A stretch of DNA of 64,000 nt from assembly GCA_019614645.1 (NCBI GenBank), contig JABWDB010000004.1, forward strand, positions 5,766,001-5,830,000, in the 5' to 3' direction. Source of the DNA: Stratiolaelaps scimitus (Eukaryota > Arthropoda > Arachnida > Mesostigmata > Laelapidae). Under the pieces are notes generated by a model. It searched no databases. It had not been told where the DNA came from and was given only the letters and a program-made list of their open reading frames with translations. The translations under genes were made by a program, and so were the position numbers. Positions 26,386 to 38,140 of this stretch are shown piece after piece. Numbering within the stretch: position 1 is the stretch's first letter; each line of letters begins with the position of its first letter.

Positions 26386-27309
26386 ACGCTGCTCGTGCTG
26401 GTCGGAAGAGAACAGGAGGGGGTGAGCTGCGGACGAGAGGAGCTGCGTCAGAAACGACGACGACGACGACCCACTTGCCCGCTCCCCGACCCAGTAGGGG
26501 CTACTGGGTCCCCCGTTCAGATGCCCAGACGTTCGGATCGCTTTCCTCTCTCGTTTCAGGCAAGACGGGGGCATAACCCTCCGCCCACTAGCCCCTTAGA
26601 TTCCATTCGAGTCCCTCTACGTCCACGGGACGTAACGAACAAGCCTAAGATCCCCTCCAACTCGCGTTCAGCGCTCGAGCCCCGCGGCAGCAGGACAGCA
26701 GCCACCGCGGATGAGTCTCGGCGCGGCTCAGCCCAGCAGAGCAGCGCTTCTTCCGGAGTTGTGCCCTTGCGGGACCCTCGCCCCCCCTTCCCCGGCACTA
26801 CCGGCGCCATCGTCCTGGCTACTGCTGCTGTTGCTAACGCCGATGCCGCTAACGCCGACACCGCCAGTGGCACCGATCTAATAAAATCTCTAAATCCATT
26901 CAGCGCTGCTGCGGCAGCGGCTCACCCACAGTGTGCAACCTCAAATAGAGTGGCGGCCCAGCTACTCTCGGGACTTTGGCCCTACTACGATATACACTAT
27001 ACGATAAGGCTTGTCAAGACAGTGCACGGGTAAGGCACTTCATCTCTCGCCTCATACCTACCTCCACTATTCCCAAAGCCACTAGACATACGCCAGCGGG
27101 TGCCAAAACAGATTCAAGGGCCGGGGGGTGGCGACGGCAAAGGCAGTGGATGTATCGAGAGCTATCACGGGTCGGAGTTAAAGCGAGATGCGGTCGTCGC
27201 TGCCGAGCCTGCGGCTGCTGCCGGTACCGGAGACGCGCGCGGGTCCGTCACTGCCGCGCAGAAGGGCAGCACTCAATGTGAGAAGGAGAAATGGGTGCCG
27301 TCCTCCTGA
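26386..27309 (+). CDS. Candidate exon in a long frame with one in-frame TAA
   Basis: This plus-strand frame is open from 26386 to TGA at 27307-27309, broken only by TAA at 27031-27033. Within it a very strong acceptor (CTTTCCTCTCTCGTTTCAG, ending at 26559) starts a likely exon at 26560 in phase 0. That exon stays open for 156 codons to CGG|GTAAGG at 27029/27030, so the TAA is itself part of the donor. The exon codes for a Pro/Arg/Ser-rich start (ARRGHNPPPTSPLDSIRVPL), then Ala-rich sequence and an aromatic stretch (LLSGLWPYYDIHYT). The same frame after the TAA also reads well (for example SELKRDAVVAAEPAAAAGTG). The minus strand is open over 26556-26873, a reason for caution. The product is unknown and looks like a disordered regulatory protein. 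Confidence 0.3.
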
Positions 27310-29137
27310 CTGACAAGATGTTCTAGGAGAGCCAGATGCGAGTCAGGCGAACTTCATGGCTGTCTATATGAGCAGCCGTATCGTAACGGTGGTAATCCCG
27401 TTCACTGGCCATATTCTCAAGTTGAACAACAACGCAGACGATAACCAACCACAGAAAATACCGAAAGCTTGCAAAACCGTTTGGCAAAGACACATGAACC
27501 AGACGTCGGTAACTAGATACGACGCACTGACATGTCTGATCGGGAGCTGTTCGAACGCTGCTTTCGTGTTGTGGCCAATGTAGGCAGGATTGCCTCGGGC
27601 TCATAAATGCAATGGCCGGGGAAAAGATGCCCTCTACGACTTGTTCTTTGCGGATGTATCTCGGTTAATCACTCTGGCACTAGGACAGATCAGTCAGAGA
27701 ATCTCCAGCAAACTGCAATCGAAGAGACTACGCGCACTATCCCAGGATCCGAAGCAGGAATAGATATTACACCTGACCAAGACGTCAGGCGATGGTCACG
27801 TGATATACATTGGACACGTATACTCGTACGTGTATGGTACGTGCTCGTCTATGTGAGTACGTTCATTTAAACTGGATATCTCTCTCTCTAATATATCTAC
27901 TGTATCGAATAACCGTAACCTTTTATGCGCCAGCGGGCATAATTTATTGCGAGGCAAATTTAGGGCTATCGCTATACGGCTACAGTAGTAAGTCGTTCAT
28001 TCTACTGAGCAGGCGAATGCAAACGCTACACAAAATGACGACGGAAGATCTCCACATACAAGAATATCTATATATATATGCATCGTTTTCAGAGGCAACG
28101 GTGCTTACGAACATTTCTCTGGCCAGCTGAACCTTCCGGCCAGCTCCGTTCAATGTTATCATATGATGTTGGATTTGATACAAGGTGGCGTTATACGAAT
28201 ATATAGCCATATGCTTTATCTGAGCATGTATGTGTCATTTGAACTGTCTGTCTGATTGCACTTTTAGAAGCATCATGCGTTCAGTGGCCTGAGATGAATG
28301 GCGATAGCATCGACCAGCCACAGTATCCCCACAAACAACGTGAGCTATTGGCTCGATGAGTTCTCACCACAATTTATATCGCATGTCGAAATATTCTGCT
28401 GTGTCTCGTTTATGTGCGGCTTACACGAAACCCTCCTCAGAGGGACCCGGCGCGCAAATGGACACGCGTGCCCTCGCAAAAGTATCAACGTTTCATGCGT
28501 CTGGTTGTCTATCCAATGTTCTGTCAGGATTCGACGCGTTACCGCTTTGGCATTGCTCCTTTCAAAACCGTTTACGCGTGGGCTCATATAATGCTTCAAC
28601 GCGCCACAATGCATAAACCAGTCGATCGTGAAAGTCCATAATTCGACTCTAGGTAGGTCTTTCTCTCGCTCGCTCGCTAACCGTTAATCAAAATGACTTA
28701 ACCGAATATGTAAACACCTACTGCAAAGCTAGTGAGTGCAGTAATTAGCACCGCATCTGTCCAAATCATTTTTGCGTGTGCCTGCCTGTCCGTGTATTGT
28801 GGTGTTGTATGTTTTAGTGTCCGTCGTTAGCTCTGTACGTCATTCTGAATCGTTTTTTTATTTTATAGTAAATCGAGCCTATGGCATCGAGCAGTCACTT
28901 CTTTTCCCATCGGGGCACGCCGAACGACTGAGTCCAGCCCGCTCGCCTGACAGTCTAGCTTGGCCGGCTAGATGCTAGCCTGCATGCCAAGACAACAGCA
29001 GTAGCAGCTGCAGAAGAAGATGAAGATGGAAAAAGGAGAAGGCCCTTCGTTCGTTTGGACGTCGGTTAAGGCCCTCGTCGGCCTGCGTCGGATCGGATCG
29101 GACCGGACAAGGCGGGCCGACTCAGGCCGGGCAGGAT

Positions 29138-29152
29138 CCCCCCCCCCCCCCC
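29138..29152 (+). repeat. C15 homopolymer
   Basis: Fifteen consecutive C on the plus strand. Confidence 0.9.
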
Positions 29153-30756
29153 GCTCCCTGTTTGGCTCCAAACGGCTCTTCGGGTCCGGCGTGTTACGCC
29201 GGAAGCAACAACCGTCCACTCGAGAGACAATCAAACAGTTTTCCCATATCGGTCAAGCGGCCTAAGCGGAAATGTCCTGTGGCGCTATTTGCATAGGACC
29301 TCAGCCACTGTAGAAAATTTCGGAGCCGCTTGGAGCACGAGTGAGCGATTGAGTGAGCTGGTTTCCGCTTCTTCGCTCCGATAAACAAAAAGTAGGCAGA
29401 CTCAGACTCTACGCTGCCCCGTTTTTGTTTATCGTATTGTTGTTGTCCTTCATCTTCTTCTGCCACTGCTGCTGCTGCTGTTGCTATTGAGTGTTCCCGA
29501 TGACGCCGCTATTTTGTTTGGCTTTTCGTTATGCGCGTTGCACTCGCCGTTTGCAAATTAGTGGACACATCAAAGGCGGAGATGCATATATATATATATA
29601 TACAATAAAAAGTTCTTTATTAAAAAGGCCATTTGTATTGCATATATATATAGTATCATATAAACATCGTTCAAGTATCTGACGGAGGCTCACTATCTTT
29701 GATTAGAGAGCATCCTTGCTGATGCAGGCTCATAGCCGGATTATCGCGTCGCGCTTAACTGCTAGTGTAAAACGTTTCCAATGGGTGTGCAAATCAAAAT
29801 GCGCTCAAGCCACCTGCAGTGCTGACATCAGCAACGTCTGATGTGGTCAAGGAGTCATCGCCTAATTGTACATGCAGGGGAATGCTGTTCTATACACCTC
29901 AAACTACATCACCTTACCGTAGTCTCAGCTGTATAAAGAGACATTCTGACCCTTATGTACAATGCGGTGAGGTAATAAGCCTTCAAAACGGCACTGGTAT
30001 CAAAAGCATTCTTTGCCTAGAACAGATGTCCGTCGCCTTGGTTTTTAGACCCTTGCGAAGGTTGTACTTTATGACCATGTTGACGACACACGCACCGACG
30101 CCAATATAAGCGACAATACAAATTCAATTTCTGCGCTGCTGTCGACGCTGCTGGCGCCGCCGCCGTAAAGCAACCGACTCGACATAAATGTAGCAAACAC
30201 TAACACCCATTTCGATAGCAACGGGAGCATGTCAGGGCCTAGAGGCTTCATTACACTATATATATATATATATAAATGGTCTTCCTTTACCAACTGAGTG
30301 ATGAGTATGTGGCAAACTCATAATGTACAATGCTAGCGGTTTACCCTACTAACATCTTTGATGAGGCGTCTTTCATCATCAGCATGGTCAGCACCGTCCA
30401 CATGGACGGTAGCAACTGGGAAATGTTCTCGCAGCATAAATAAATACACCGTTCGGTATATAGGCGAGTAAGCGGCCGACCTCAGACGTTGCCTTGTGGC
30501 GGCCTTCGCTCGCCGAAGTATTCCCTAGCTGCTGTACGCACCCTCACCCTAGAGATGACAGCCCCTCACTAGACCATAGAATGCCAATTTTGCCTTGATA
30601 CAGCATGTGTTCTTCGTTTACAACTCGATTCGTTTTTCTATTTTCTTTCGGAACATGTTTAGCCAACACGTGACGTCCAGCGGCTCGATACCTGTAGTGT
30701 TAAGGGTGCGTATAGTGCTGAGTACATATCGAATCCCTGACGATACTGCTTTGTCG

Positions 30757-30834
30757 AACCCGGTGACATGGTGCATTCGCCTGCCTTGAAATCGGAGGGG
30801 ACACTTATGTAGGTCCACGGATTCGATACCCACC
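30757..30834 (+). mobile_element. Degenerate tRNA-like (SINE-type) fragment
   Basis: The segment has the order of a class II tRNA. An A-box-like TGACATGGTGC (30764-30774) is followed by an anticodon-loop-like CTTGAAA (which would be UGA, Ser), a long variable-arm-like stretch and a B-box-like GATTCGATACC (30820-30830). The T stem and the acceptor stem do not pair, so it is not a functional tRNA. A related segment lies on the minus strand near 58.6 kb and shares TTCGCCT, ATCGG, GTAG and TTCGAT in the same order, which suggests a tRNA-derived SINE family. Confidence 0.35.
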
Positions 30835-31741
30835 GTTGTTCATTTGCATTCAAAAATGGGTCCGTCTTTCGAAGCAATACCGAAGCAGCAGTTGTAGCGT
30901 GGACTGAATGTTGAATGTTTAAGGCTGTGAATCAGCTCGGAAAATATACGTTAGCCGATGCTTCTCTCTTTCTTTCTCTCTCTATCGGGTACACCCAGTC
31001 GATTTATAATATTTAGTGCAGGTACTCGCGACACTCCTTGGAACTCGAAGCAGCCAAATCAGCTGCTTTATTCACAGGACAAGTGATCTATATACATCGA
31101 ATCAAACGGCTGGACACCTTCTTTGATCTCTCCGTGGTCTTTCCAATCAAGCATGAACTGATCTCTCTCTCTCTCTCTCATTGTTTCATATTTTGCATTG
31201 TATTAGTTGTATGTAGATAGCGACAAGGCAACGCGTTCCACTCGCTCTCATTCGACTCGCTCCCTCTCGTTCATACATCTGCCCATCTCCAATGGCCATT
31301 CCATCTTTTAATCTGGCAACCCCGACGTTCCAATCGACAGGTGGAACGAGCTGGTGCTCCCTCCCAGCTATGCTCGCATTAAGCCGGGTCTCCTACCTCG
31401 TTCGTCGTTGGCGTCGCCGTCGTTGTGACCTGACCCTTTGATCCTTCCACCTCGCCGCTGTTTGTACCTCTCTCTCTCTCTCCCCCTCACGGGTAACTAC
31501 GTCGTCTAGTTGCCAGCATTCTATCCCCTAGTGGTGGTAGTGGTGACAGGGGCGGTTGGTTGCCGAGTTTCATTGACATCCTATTTGAACACTGCGTTGT
31601 TCCCCGAACGCGCGAAGCCGCCGCCGCCGCCGCTGTATTCGCCAATCACAAATAATACTTCACTCTCTAGACGTTCTCTCTCTCGCTCTCTCTATCTCTA
31701 TCTATCGCTTTCCCTCTCGGGGGAGTAAATCCGACCTCATC

Positions 31742-31768
31742 ATGCCGGAAGGTGTAGCGTTGGCAGAG
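31742..31768 (+). CDS. Candidate first coding exon (nine codons)
   Basis: ATG at 31742 has A at -3 and encodes MPEGVALAE. It runs directly into GAG|GTGAGT, a perfect donor consensus, at 31768/31769 in phase 0. Upstream is a CT-rich stretch with CCGCCG triplets that could be 5' UTR and promoter. The downstream exon was not found. Short ATG-plus-donor combinations arise by chance, so this is tentative. Confidence 0.22.
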
Positions 31769-32913
31769 GTGAGTGCATACGAAGGAGACCGGGCGACCGA
31801 GCAGGCAAGCGGATGGGCGAGGGCAGCATTGAACCACCGAGCCGGCACCCCCGAACCCCACACCCCTGTACGCGTACAGCAGGGCCGGCGCAACGCAGCA
31901 AGGTTTCGAGCGAGGCGCATGCTAGCCTAACGTACCTAGGTATCCTGAGGGACCGGCAGCGCGCAAGGCGCAGATCGACACGACAAGGATTCGGCCACAT
32001 CGACTATCTAGCTTCTATCGCTATCTGCTGGCGGAATCCGAAGCTCGTTGTATTCAACGGACGAAACGGAACAGGGTAGACGACGCCGAGAATGAGACCG
32101 GCGTGCGGAGAGCGTAAGTAATAAGCCTGTTGTCGGTTGACACACCGTCACAGCGCTGTCTCACGGTGGCCTCGTCCGATGCAGCCATCTCTAGCTACAA
32201 CACTCACTCACAACCACTCAGAGACACGCTGGAGAACGAAATGAAACGCAATAATGACACGACCGGCTCAGCGACCACAGTAGCGTATACTATACGTGCT
32301 GACTGGTTGGAAAGGCCGGCCGTACGGTGGTGGTTTACGCGGGTTCGCGGTTGGGACGCGTTGTATGCAGTACTACAGGCGTGAGCGGTTTGTTTGTTTT
32401 TTTTTTGTTTAACGCCTCGTTGCATATTAAATAACATACTGAAGAGATGTTGTGTCAGAAGCTTTCGGCTGTCTATCTGTCTGAACGTACATATCTATAT
32501 TAATATGCATTTATGCTTGTTGGAGAAACGATATAGCATTGTGTATGATTATTTTGTATTTCGTGAACGTATGCGAATATTGATTGTGATGTGTGTCCTG
32601 GATGATTGCTTCGTGGTTACGGCTGAGCTTGCGTGTCGTCACGTGAACGTTACGCTATCAATTCGTACACATGGTACTCGCCGTGAGCGTCTACCCACTG
32701 TGATTCCTGTGTGACGCTATGCAGTACAATCATTCCACTATCACCTGTGTGGCGATGCTGAACGTATACGCATGTCATTATTGAGTTCTTCTGTTCCTGC
32801 TATTCGGCGCCATGAACGTCAACAACCGCATGAGCTACGTCGTCATACCAACTATCAGCACAATCGTGATTATCATCATCATCGTCATCAGTATTCGAGT
32901 ACTTTTCACCTAC

Positions 32914-33129
32914 CTGTAGAAGGGGCACGATTTCAGTTGGTGCTGGCGCGATGGCCAGCGCCGATATTCCGTTGGGCTGCGAGCCGCGCAACGCGGCTGT
33001 GAGAGCCGCCGCTTGCGAAAGATGTGGTGATGAGGCGGCCCCCGGCAAGCCGAGATGTAGTCCCAATGGGTTCATGACGGCCGCGGCACCGTTGACGAAC
33101 ATCTCGCCGCTAGGAGATAGTATCATCGA
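32914..33129 (-). CDS. Candidate internal exon of Ala/Leu-rich regulatory protein
   Basis: This is a 216-base minus-strand exon with clear ends: acceptor GTGTGTGCAG|TCG and donor CTACAG|GTAGGTG, a near-perfect consensus. It is phase 0 to 0 and encodes 72 residues. These begin SMILSPSGEMFVNGAAAVMN, continue through PLGLHLGLPG and two Ala-Leu-rich turns, and end with PTEIVPLLQ. Third positions are diverse and GC-leaning, as expected of coding DNA and unlike the repeats nearby. The composition resembles linker regions of RNA-binding proteins or transcription factors, but I cannot name the family. The acceptor has a weak pyrimidine tract. Phase 0 matches the donor of the upstream minus exon at 35066-35514. 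Confidence 0.45.
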
Positions 33130-35065
33130 CTGCACACACGCACTAGATAGCGGCCTCGGCCTCGCTCACGGCTGATTGATTCTTGCAGCAACGCGACGCG
33201 CTCTACTCCTGCTTCGCTTGCTTGTAGCTGCTGCAATGGGTGCTCGCGATGAGAGATCGCCGAAGCGAGCTGTGAATGCCGAGCAAGCACAGTTTCGGTC
33301 AACTCGACCCTCAGATGAACAGCCTGGCAGGTAATCAATCAGATGTAAACCAGAGAAATGGCTTCTTATATCGAGATCAGCTGGTGATCAAATGGTCGCC
33401 CGGTGTCAGTTGACCCGCTGATCAAATCTATTGCCCCCCGGTAGTTGGCCTGGAGCTTAATCAGAACGAATTTCGCTTGCTGTTGCAGCTGTTCCTTCTG
33501 TCGCTGTTGCAGTAGTATTAATAAGATGTGGATATCGTAGTCGCGGCAGGACAAGCACTAGGTTCACACTTGATTTCTTCGATGGCTTGGCGACCGTACG
33601 CGTCAGGCGTCGAAAACAGCCCGCAACCCCTCTGCTCTGCACCTGTAATGTGCGTTTTCGGATGCGCCGGCTGAAGGGTATCCAGCTGACGGCAGTTGCG
33701 TTTTGCTCTACGAACGAAGCGAAAGATGATTCCCCCTTTTCGCGCACGCACAGCGTTTCGTGTTTCGCTTTAAAATTTTTCCCCGTGTTTTCCCTTGTAT
33801 CAGTTGGGAGCCTCTCGCGTCGAGATCGACACCGTGTGCCTCGGCTTGTGTGCCTCAGACAGCCAGCGTCTACTAACGAAGTGTGATGCGTTTATCGTTC
33901 CTACGCGTTTGTGGGGGATATCTCTGCGGTAACTGTTGTAACTGGGACGAATTGCAGACGAACGAGAACAAGAAGAATCAACTGCTCTGCTGCTGCTAGC
34001 GCCGCTGCGTTTCTTGGTTGGTTGATTGGCTAGCTGGCTGGCTGGCTGGCTGGCTTATCTTTCTATTCTTTTTGCTTATGGATTGAGCGGTAGAGTTTGG
34101 CAGCACAAGTCGTCGAACAGCGGTAGTCGAAGAACCACGGCAGTCCGGTCGCAAGAAAGGTCAGCAAATTGCAATTGGTGATCGTGGAGACGGCAGCGGC
34201 GTTGGCGGCAATGGAAATGGCGTCGATTGGCTACACGCGTCGCGGCTTCCTACTCGATGAGTGAATGCCTGGCTGGCTGGTAGATGATACGCGGGTGGAT
34301 GAGAGATTGACGAAGTCGGCGATGATACTCGGCACAAATAGCACTACGTCGACGTTGCACAAGAACAAGTCAAAACTGAATGGACGACCTCACAGGGGGC
34401 GCGGACGCACAACGTATTTAATACACACGAACAACACCGGAACCGACCACAAACGCCGGGTGGCGTTGAACCTGACGATGTAACACTGATGACAACCGAA
34501 GATCACCTAGCACGGCACAAGATTTCGAGTCGAGACGCAGCGTCGCTTCGACGTTGACGACGAACTGAATATATACGGAGCCGGACGGCAGTAGAATAAC
34601 GTAAAGTAGCGTAGGTGAGGATGCAGGCTGACGCGCGATGTAGTGGATGCGTAGGGGGCGGGGGGGGCGAACGGTAGATTGGCCGATTGGCTAAAAGAAG
34701 CAGCGATAATTATCAGCTCGAATGAATAGCCTGAATCAGACGGCAGCTGGCTCGTAGATGGGGTTGTGTGAACAATTGCTGACTGAGCAAGGGATGATGG
34801 AGTTTGGATGGAGGGAGGCGGTATACTTCCACTCGATGTTCGAGGCGGCAGACAGGAGGTGATAGCAGTAGAAGTCGATGCTCTAGTAGTAGTAATGGTA
34901 AGTCGTTGACGAGTAACGAGCGTGTTAGCCACGAATCGGCGCGAGACTTGCTACGATGTGCTTGCACTGTGGGTGTTGTTGTTGTTGTTGTTGCGGGACA
35001 AGGACAATTCAACGAGGCAGAGATGACGAGATGGGTAACTGGTTGAGAACTTGGAGGGCACTTAC
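33130..35065 (-). other. Probable intron between two minus-strand exons
   Basis: It would run from the GTAAGT donor at 35065 to the CAG acceptor at 33130 on the minus strand, about 1.9 kb. Several minus frames inside are open, for instance 34507-34932 (Ser/Thr/Pro-rich) and 33457-33747. An extra exon in this interval cannot be excluded. A (GGCT)n tract sits at 34034-34055. Confidence 0.3.
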
Positions 35066-35514
35066 TGCTACACTGGTGCACTGCTGCTGCTGCTGCGGTC
35101 GACGATTTGGCGTGCTCGGTCGCTCACTGACTGCTGCTGCTGCTGCTGCCGCTGTAGTGAAAAAGTCGGCAGGCGAGGACGATAAGAGACGCACGGAGAA
35201 CGATGATACAACGATGATGCAGACGACTCGATCGCACTCGTCAGATTCACTGCTACTCAATTCGCCACTGTTTTCCGCGGTAGATTCGTGGTGGAGGCAG
35301 GCGGACGACGATGACGACGACGACGATGCAGAAGAGGAATGGACGTACAGGCGAAACAGACACCTTCTCACCGGCGCTTCTAATCGGAGCGCGCGCTGCA
35401 CCGAGAACTCGCGCGTCACGCTGTGGTCGCTTGCCGAAGCAGTGGGACGTTCACCGCTCGCGAATCGTTTTGCCTGTCCACGCCTGATTACGACCGCACC
35501 GCACGATATCTGGG
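35066..35514 (-). CDS. Candidate Ser/Asp/Gln-rich exon upstream of the 33.0-kb exon
   Basis: The minus-strand acceptor has a long pyrimidine tract (CTCCCATATTCCCCCGCC, then TACCTCGCAG) and the donor is GCA|GTAAGT. The 449 bases between are open in one frame: two bases completing a codon, then 149 codons ending exactly at the donor. The translation carries a poly-Ser run near the middle, an acidic Ser/Glu patch (SGELSSSESDECD), an eight-residue poly-Ala-type run and QQQQQ close to the 3' end. The donor is phase 0 and fits the exon at 32914-33129. No Met is present in this frame, so it is either internal coding sequence or part of a 5' UTR whose start codon lies in the next exon. Confidence 0.35.
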
Positions 35515-35519
35515 CTGCG

Positions 35520-37750
35520 AGGTAGGCGGGGGAATATGGGAGCGGGAATAGAAGAGCTGGGGTATTGGAGGTATTGGAGGCGACAGGAGTATTTCGCCTT
35601 TGGGCTTCGACTAGTCGGACTCCGGAGGGATTGCTCGGCGTCGGAGAGATTTCTCGCTTTCCTTGGCTTTCCTGTTGTCGCTACTTCTAGCACACACGCA
35701 CACACGTCAGATAGATAAACAGATGACGGGCAGGCAGGCACTCGAAACACCGTGCAGCTAGCAGGTACGTCCTGCAGGCTGGAACCGACTGCCGGACTGT
35801 GTGAACCGGTTAGCCAACGGACAACTCCCGCGATTCGGTTCTATTGTGGGACTATGGATGTGGCCAGCGGTGAGCAGCGCCGGCACACACGGTTGATGAC
35901 AACGCGAGGTAGGCACGATTGCTTGGTTGGTCGGTGAGAGCTAACTGGCTTCGTTGGTAGTAACGTGGTGCTTGGAAATCACGACTGTTGATTGCGCGAA
36001 ACGGATTGCTGAACGACTCAACGAACGATTTGCAGTTGTGGTAGCAGTTGATGCAGTTAGAGTATGTAGGTTGTAGTAATAGTAATAGTAGTAGTTGTAG
36101 TAGAGATCAGAGAATCGAACGATTAATAGAGAACTATTAGTATGATTATGTAACGAGAGAATATTCGGACTTGGAGGAGGTCAGTTGGCAGTTGGCCTCG
36201 GGAGCTCGGGAGCAAGCTCGTTGCTGCACCGGCCTGGCTTCCTCGTGGTCTGAACAGATGATACTAGAGCATGCTGGCTGCCGAGAGCGAGGCCAGAGGG
36301 CGCCACTGTGGGGGGCGGAGGAAGGGAGTGTTGTAGCAGGGCCGCCAGAGTGGAGCGGTGGCGGTGCGGAGCGGAGCGCGGGGCCCCGGTCCCTCTCATC
36401 GCGACCATCCTGTGCAGAGTTGCGGACTCCCGACGAGTTCCGTCCCAGAGCGAAGCGAGGGAATGCGCCGCGAGGAGCACCACGAACGCAGTGCCCGGCG
36501 GAGCAAGCAATGTGGCACAAGGCGCAACGCAGTAACCTCCCTAGCTAGATGGCTGGCTGGATGGCTGGCTGGCTAGCTAGCCTCGCCTCACATACGCTGA
36601 CGCGGCTCACACGGCAGACAGAGAGAAGGGCACAAACGCAGCCAGATCCGCCTAGACAGACACACTCTACACAGCGGGGCCACAGCAGTCCCTGCGGGTG
36701 GATCGCGCGGAGCTCCATTGGTCCCTTTTTCCCTGGTCCCCCGGCTCCCCTAAGCAGACCCCAACGGCGACTTCCCGAGTGGCGGCTGTGTGTGAGCCTA
36801 GCTGCGAGGAAGCCTCCTACGACCGAGTCGTTTCTACGACGAGAGGGAGAGAGAGAGAGAGAGTGGGAGAAGAGAGAGCTGAAGGGAGGGAGGTAGGGAG
36901 GGAGGGAGGGAGAAGTACAGGGAAAGACAATGCGTAATTGCAGCAGTGACGCCTGTTTTCCCCGTCCGTTCTAAGCTGCAATAGCCGCTGCTGGCCAGAT
37001 TCTCTCGGACGCCGGTGGCAGCAGTAGCCGCGGTGCGAGAATGGAACAACAGCGACTACGGCACTGCACAGGCAAAGTCGTGTCACACACACACACATAC
37101 ACCCACACAGAAGCAGCAGAGGCCGACTCGGAGAGTGAGGCATGCAAGCGCATTGCGATGGCGCCTTTAGGCCGCCTTCGCGTTGAAACTCAGGGGAATT
37201 CCAACACGCCGGTGGGGCGCCGAGGCCGACACACCTGTAGGCATGTGCCGTATACTCATACCCACGAATGTATAATATGTGCAGAAGCTCAGCACATGGA
37301 CATAGATGGACCCGCATGAGCCTTGCTGACTGACTGACTGACTGACTATCAACCAATATACATTCAAAGAAGTCGCGCATTGTTGGCTGGTAGCAAAGAT
37401 GGTATCGTAACGATAGCAGTGGTACTCCGACGGCCCTAGCGAGTTATTGCAAGGCATCTGTCTCATTCGCCGTCGTTCGTCGACTATTTCGATGTCTGCT
37501 ATTCGTGTCTAGCGCGATGTGGGGACGCCATCTCGCTCACACCCCACCTGCTAGTTCCGCGAAAGGGAAGAGCAACTACTGCTGCTATTGCTACTGCAAC
37601 AACGGCTCCTACTACAACCGCTATTAGAACAACCAGTAGACGGACAAGGCCGCGATCGTGTCAGGCTGGGCGTTCTCGTCGGAGGTCGCCCGCCACGGGA
37701 CCGTCCGATAGACACACCGTGGAGTTAATCCATCCCGCCGGACGGAGGAC
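35520..37750. promoter_or_regulatory. GC-rich region between divergent candidate exons
   Basis: It separates the minus-strand exon ending at 35514 from a plus-strand candidate start at 37751. It is rich in CpG (36.2-37.3 kb) and contains GA-rich blocks at 36844-36863 and 36885-36912 that could bind GAGA-type factors, plus GGCT and CTGA tetranucleotide runs. A divergent promoter is an inference from layout. I saw no clear TATA box or paired initiator and downstream element. Confidence 0.2.
37326..37347 (+). repeat. (CTGA)5 tetranucleotide repeat
   Basis: Perfect CTGA tetranucleotide run of 22 bases. Confidence 0.85.
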
Positions 37751-37823
37751 ATGGACGTGAACCGGAGTACCGGTCCGAGCAGGAGCAGCCAGGTCGAGAG
37801 CAGCTGCCTCGGCGGTGCGATCG
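37751..37823 (+). CDS. Candidate first coding exon
   Basis: ATG at 37751 in a strong context (GACATGG) encodes MDVNRSTGPSRSSQVESSCL then GGAI. It reaches TCG|GTGAGT, a perfect donor, at 37823/37824, leaving one base of the next codon. Without splicing, the frame would stop after 35 codons. It is divergent from the minus-strand exons at 33-35.5 kb. No compatible acceptor was assigned: the strong acceptor at 38814 is not in phase with it, because joining gives an immediate TAA. Confidence 0.25.
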
Positions 37824-38116
37824 GTGAGTGCTGCCGGACAGAGGTTGTTTGCCTCTAATTCGTGGTAGCCGGCCGACGCAGGCAACCCAACGTGCGGCCA
37901 GACAGCAGCGGTGAGAACAGCAGTGTTCGCTCGCAGAAGAGAGGGGCAGATAGCAGGGTAAGCTAGCGAGGCGTTTCAAGGGCTCTTCAAGGCCTGCCAA
38001 CCCCGGCCGGCCATGGGCGAGAAAGCGGGAAGGGGAGGCTTAAGAGGTTAGATCGTTGATGGCAAATTGCCGGCACTTTCATAGCGGCAATGTTCGCCTC
38101 CGGGCGGCGAAGCGCG

Positions 38117-38140
38117 GTAAAAGGTAAAGGTAAAGGTAAA
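38117..38140 (+). repeat. (GGTAAA)4 hexanucleotide repeat
   Basis: Four near-perfect GGTAAA units, each resembling a weak splice donor. They are probably a simple repeat. Confidence 0.8.

Larger units (their letters stand above)
27310..31740. other. Mostly non-coding region
   Basis: It contains TA arrays near 29589 and 30255, C15 at 29138-29152, (CT)n near 31161 and a tRNA-like fragment near 30.8 kb. Frames over 28298-28641 are open in more than one phase but have no splice pair. No complete gene is visible. Confidence 0.4.

Noticed and set aside
29589..29603. TA-rich runs (here and at 30255, 40485 and 50570) as TATA boxes
   Set aside because: They are microsatellites with no initiator or transcript evidence nearby.
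32914..33129. Assignment of the 33.0-kb exon to a named RNA-binding or transcription-factor family such as muscleblind, Nova or CELF
   Set aside because: Only vague composition matches. None of the family domains (CCCH zinc fingers, KH or RRM motifs) is visible nearby, so no symbol was given.
35854..35869. ATGGATGTGGCCAGCG before GTGAGC as a tiny first exon
   Set aside because: It has a strong Kozak context but only five codons, a less perfect donor and no partner exon.
36817..37380. 187-codon minus-strand frame
   Set aside because: Much of it is translated GA and CA repeats (Leu/Ser and Cys/Val runs), as expected of a repeat by-product.
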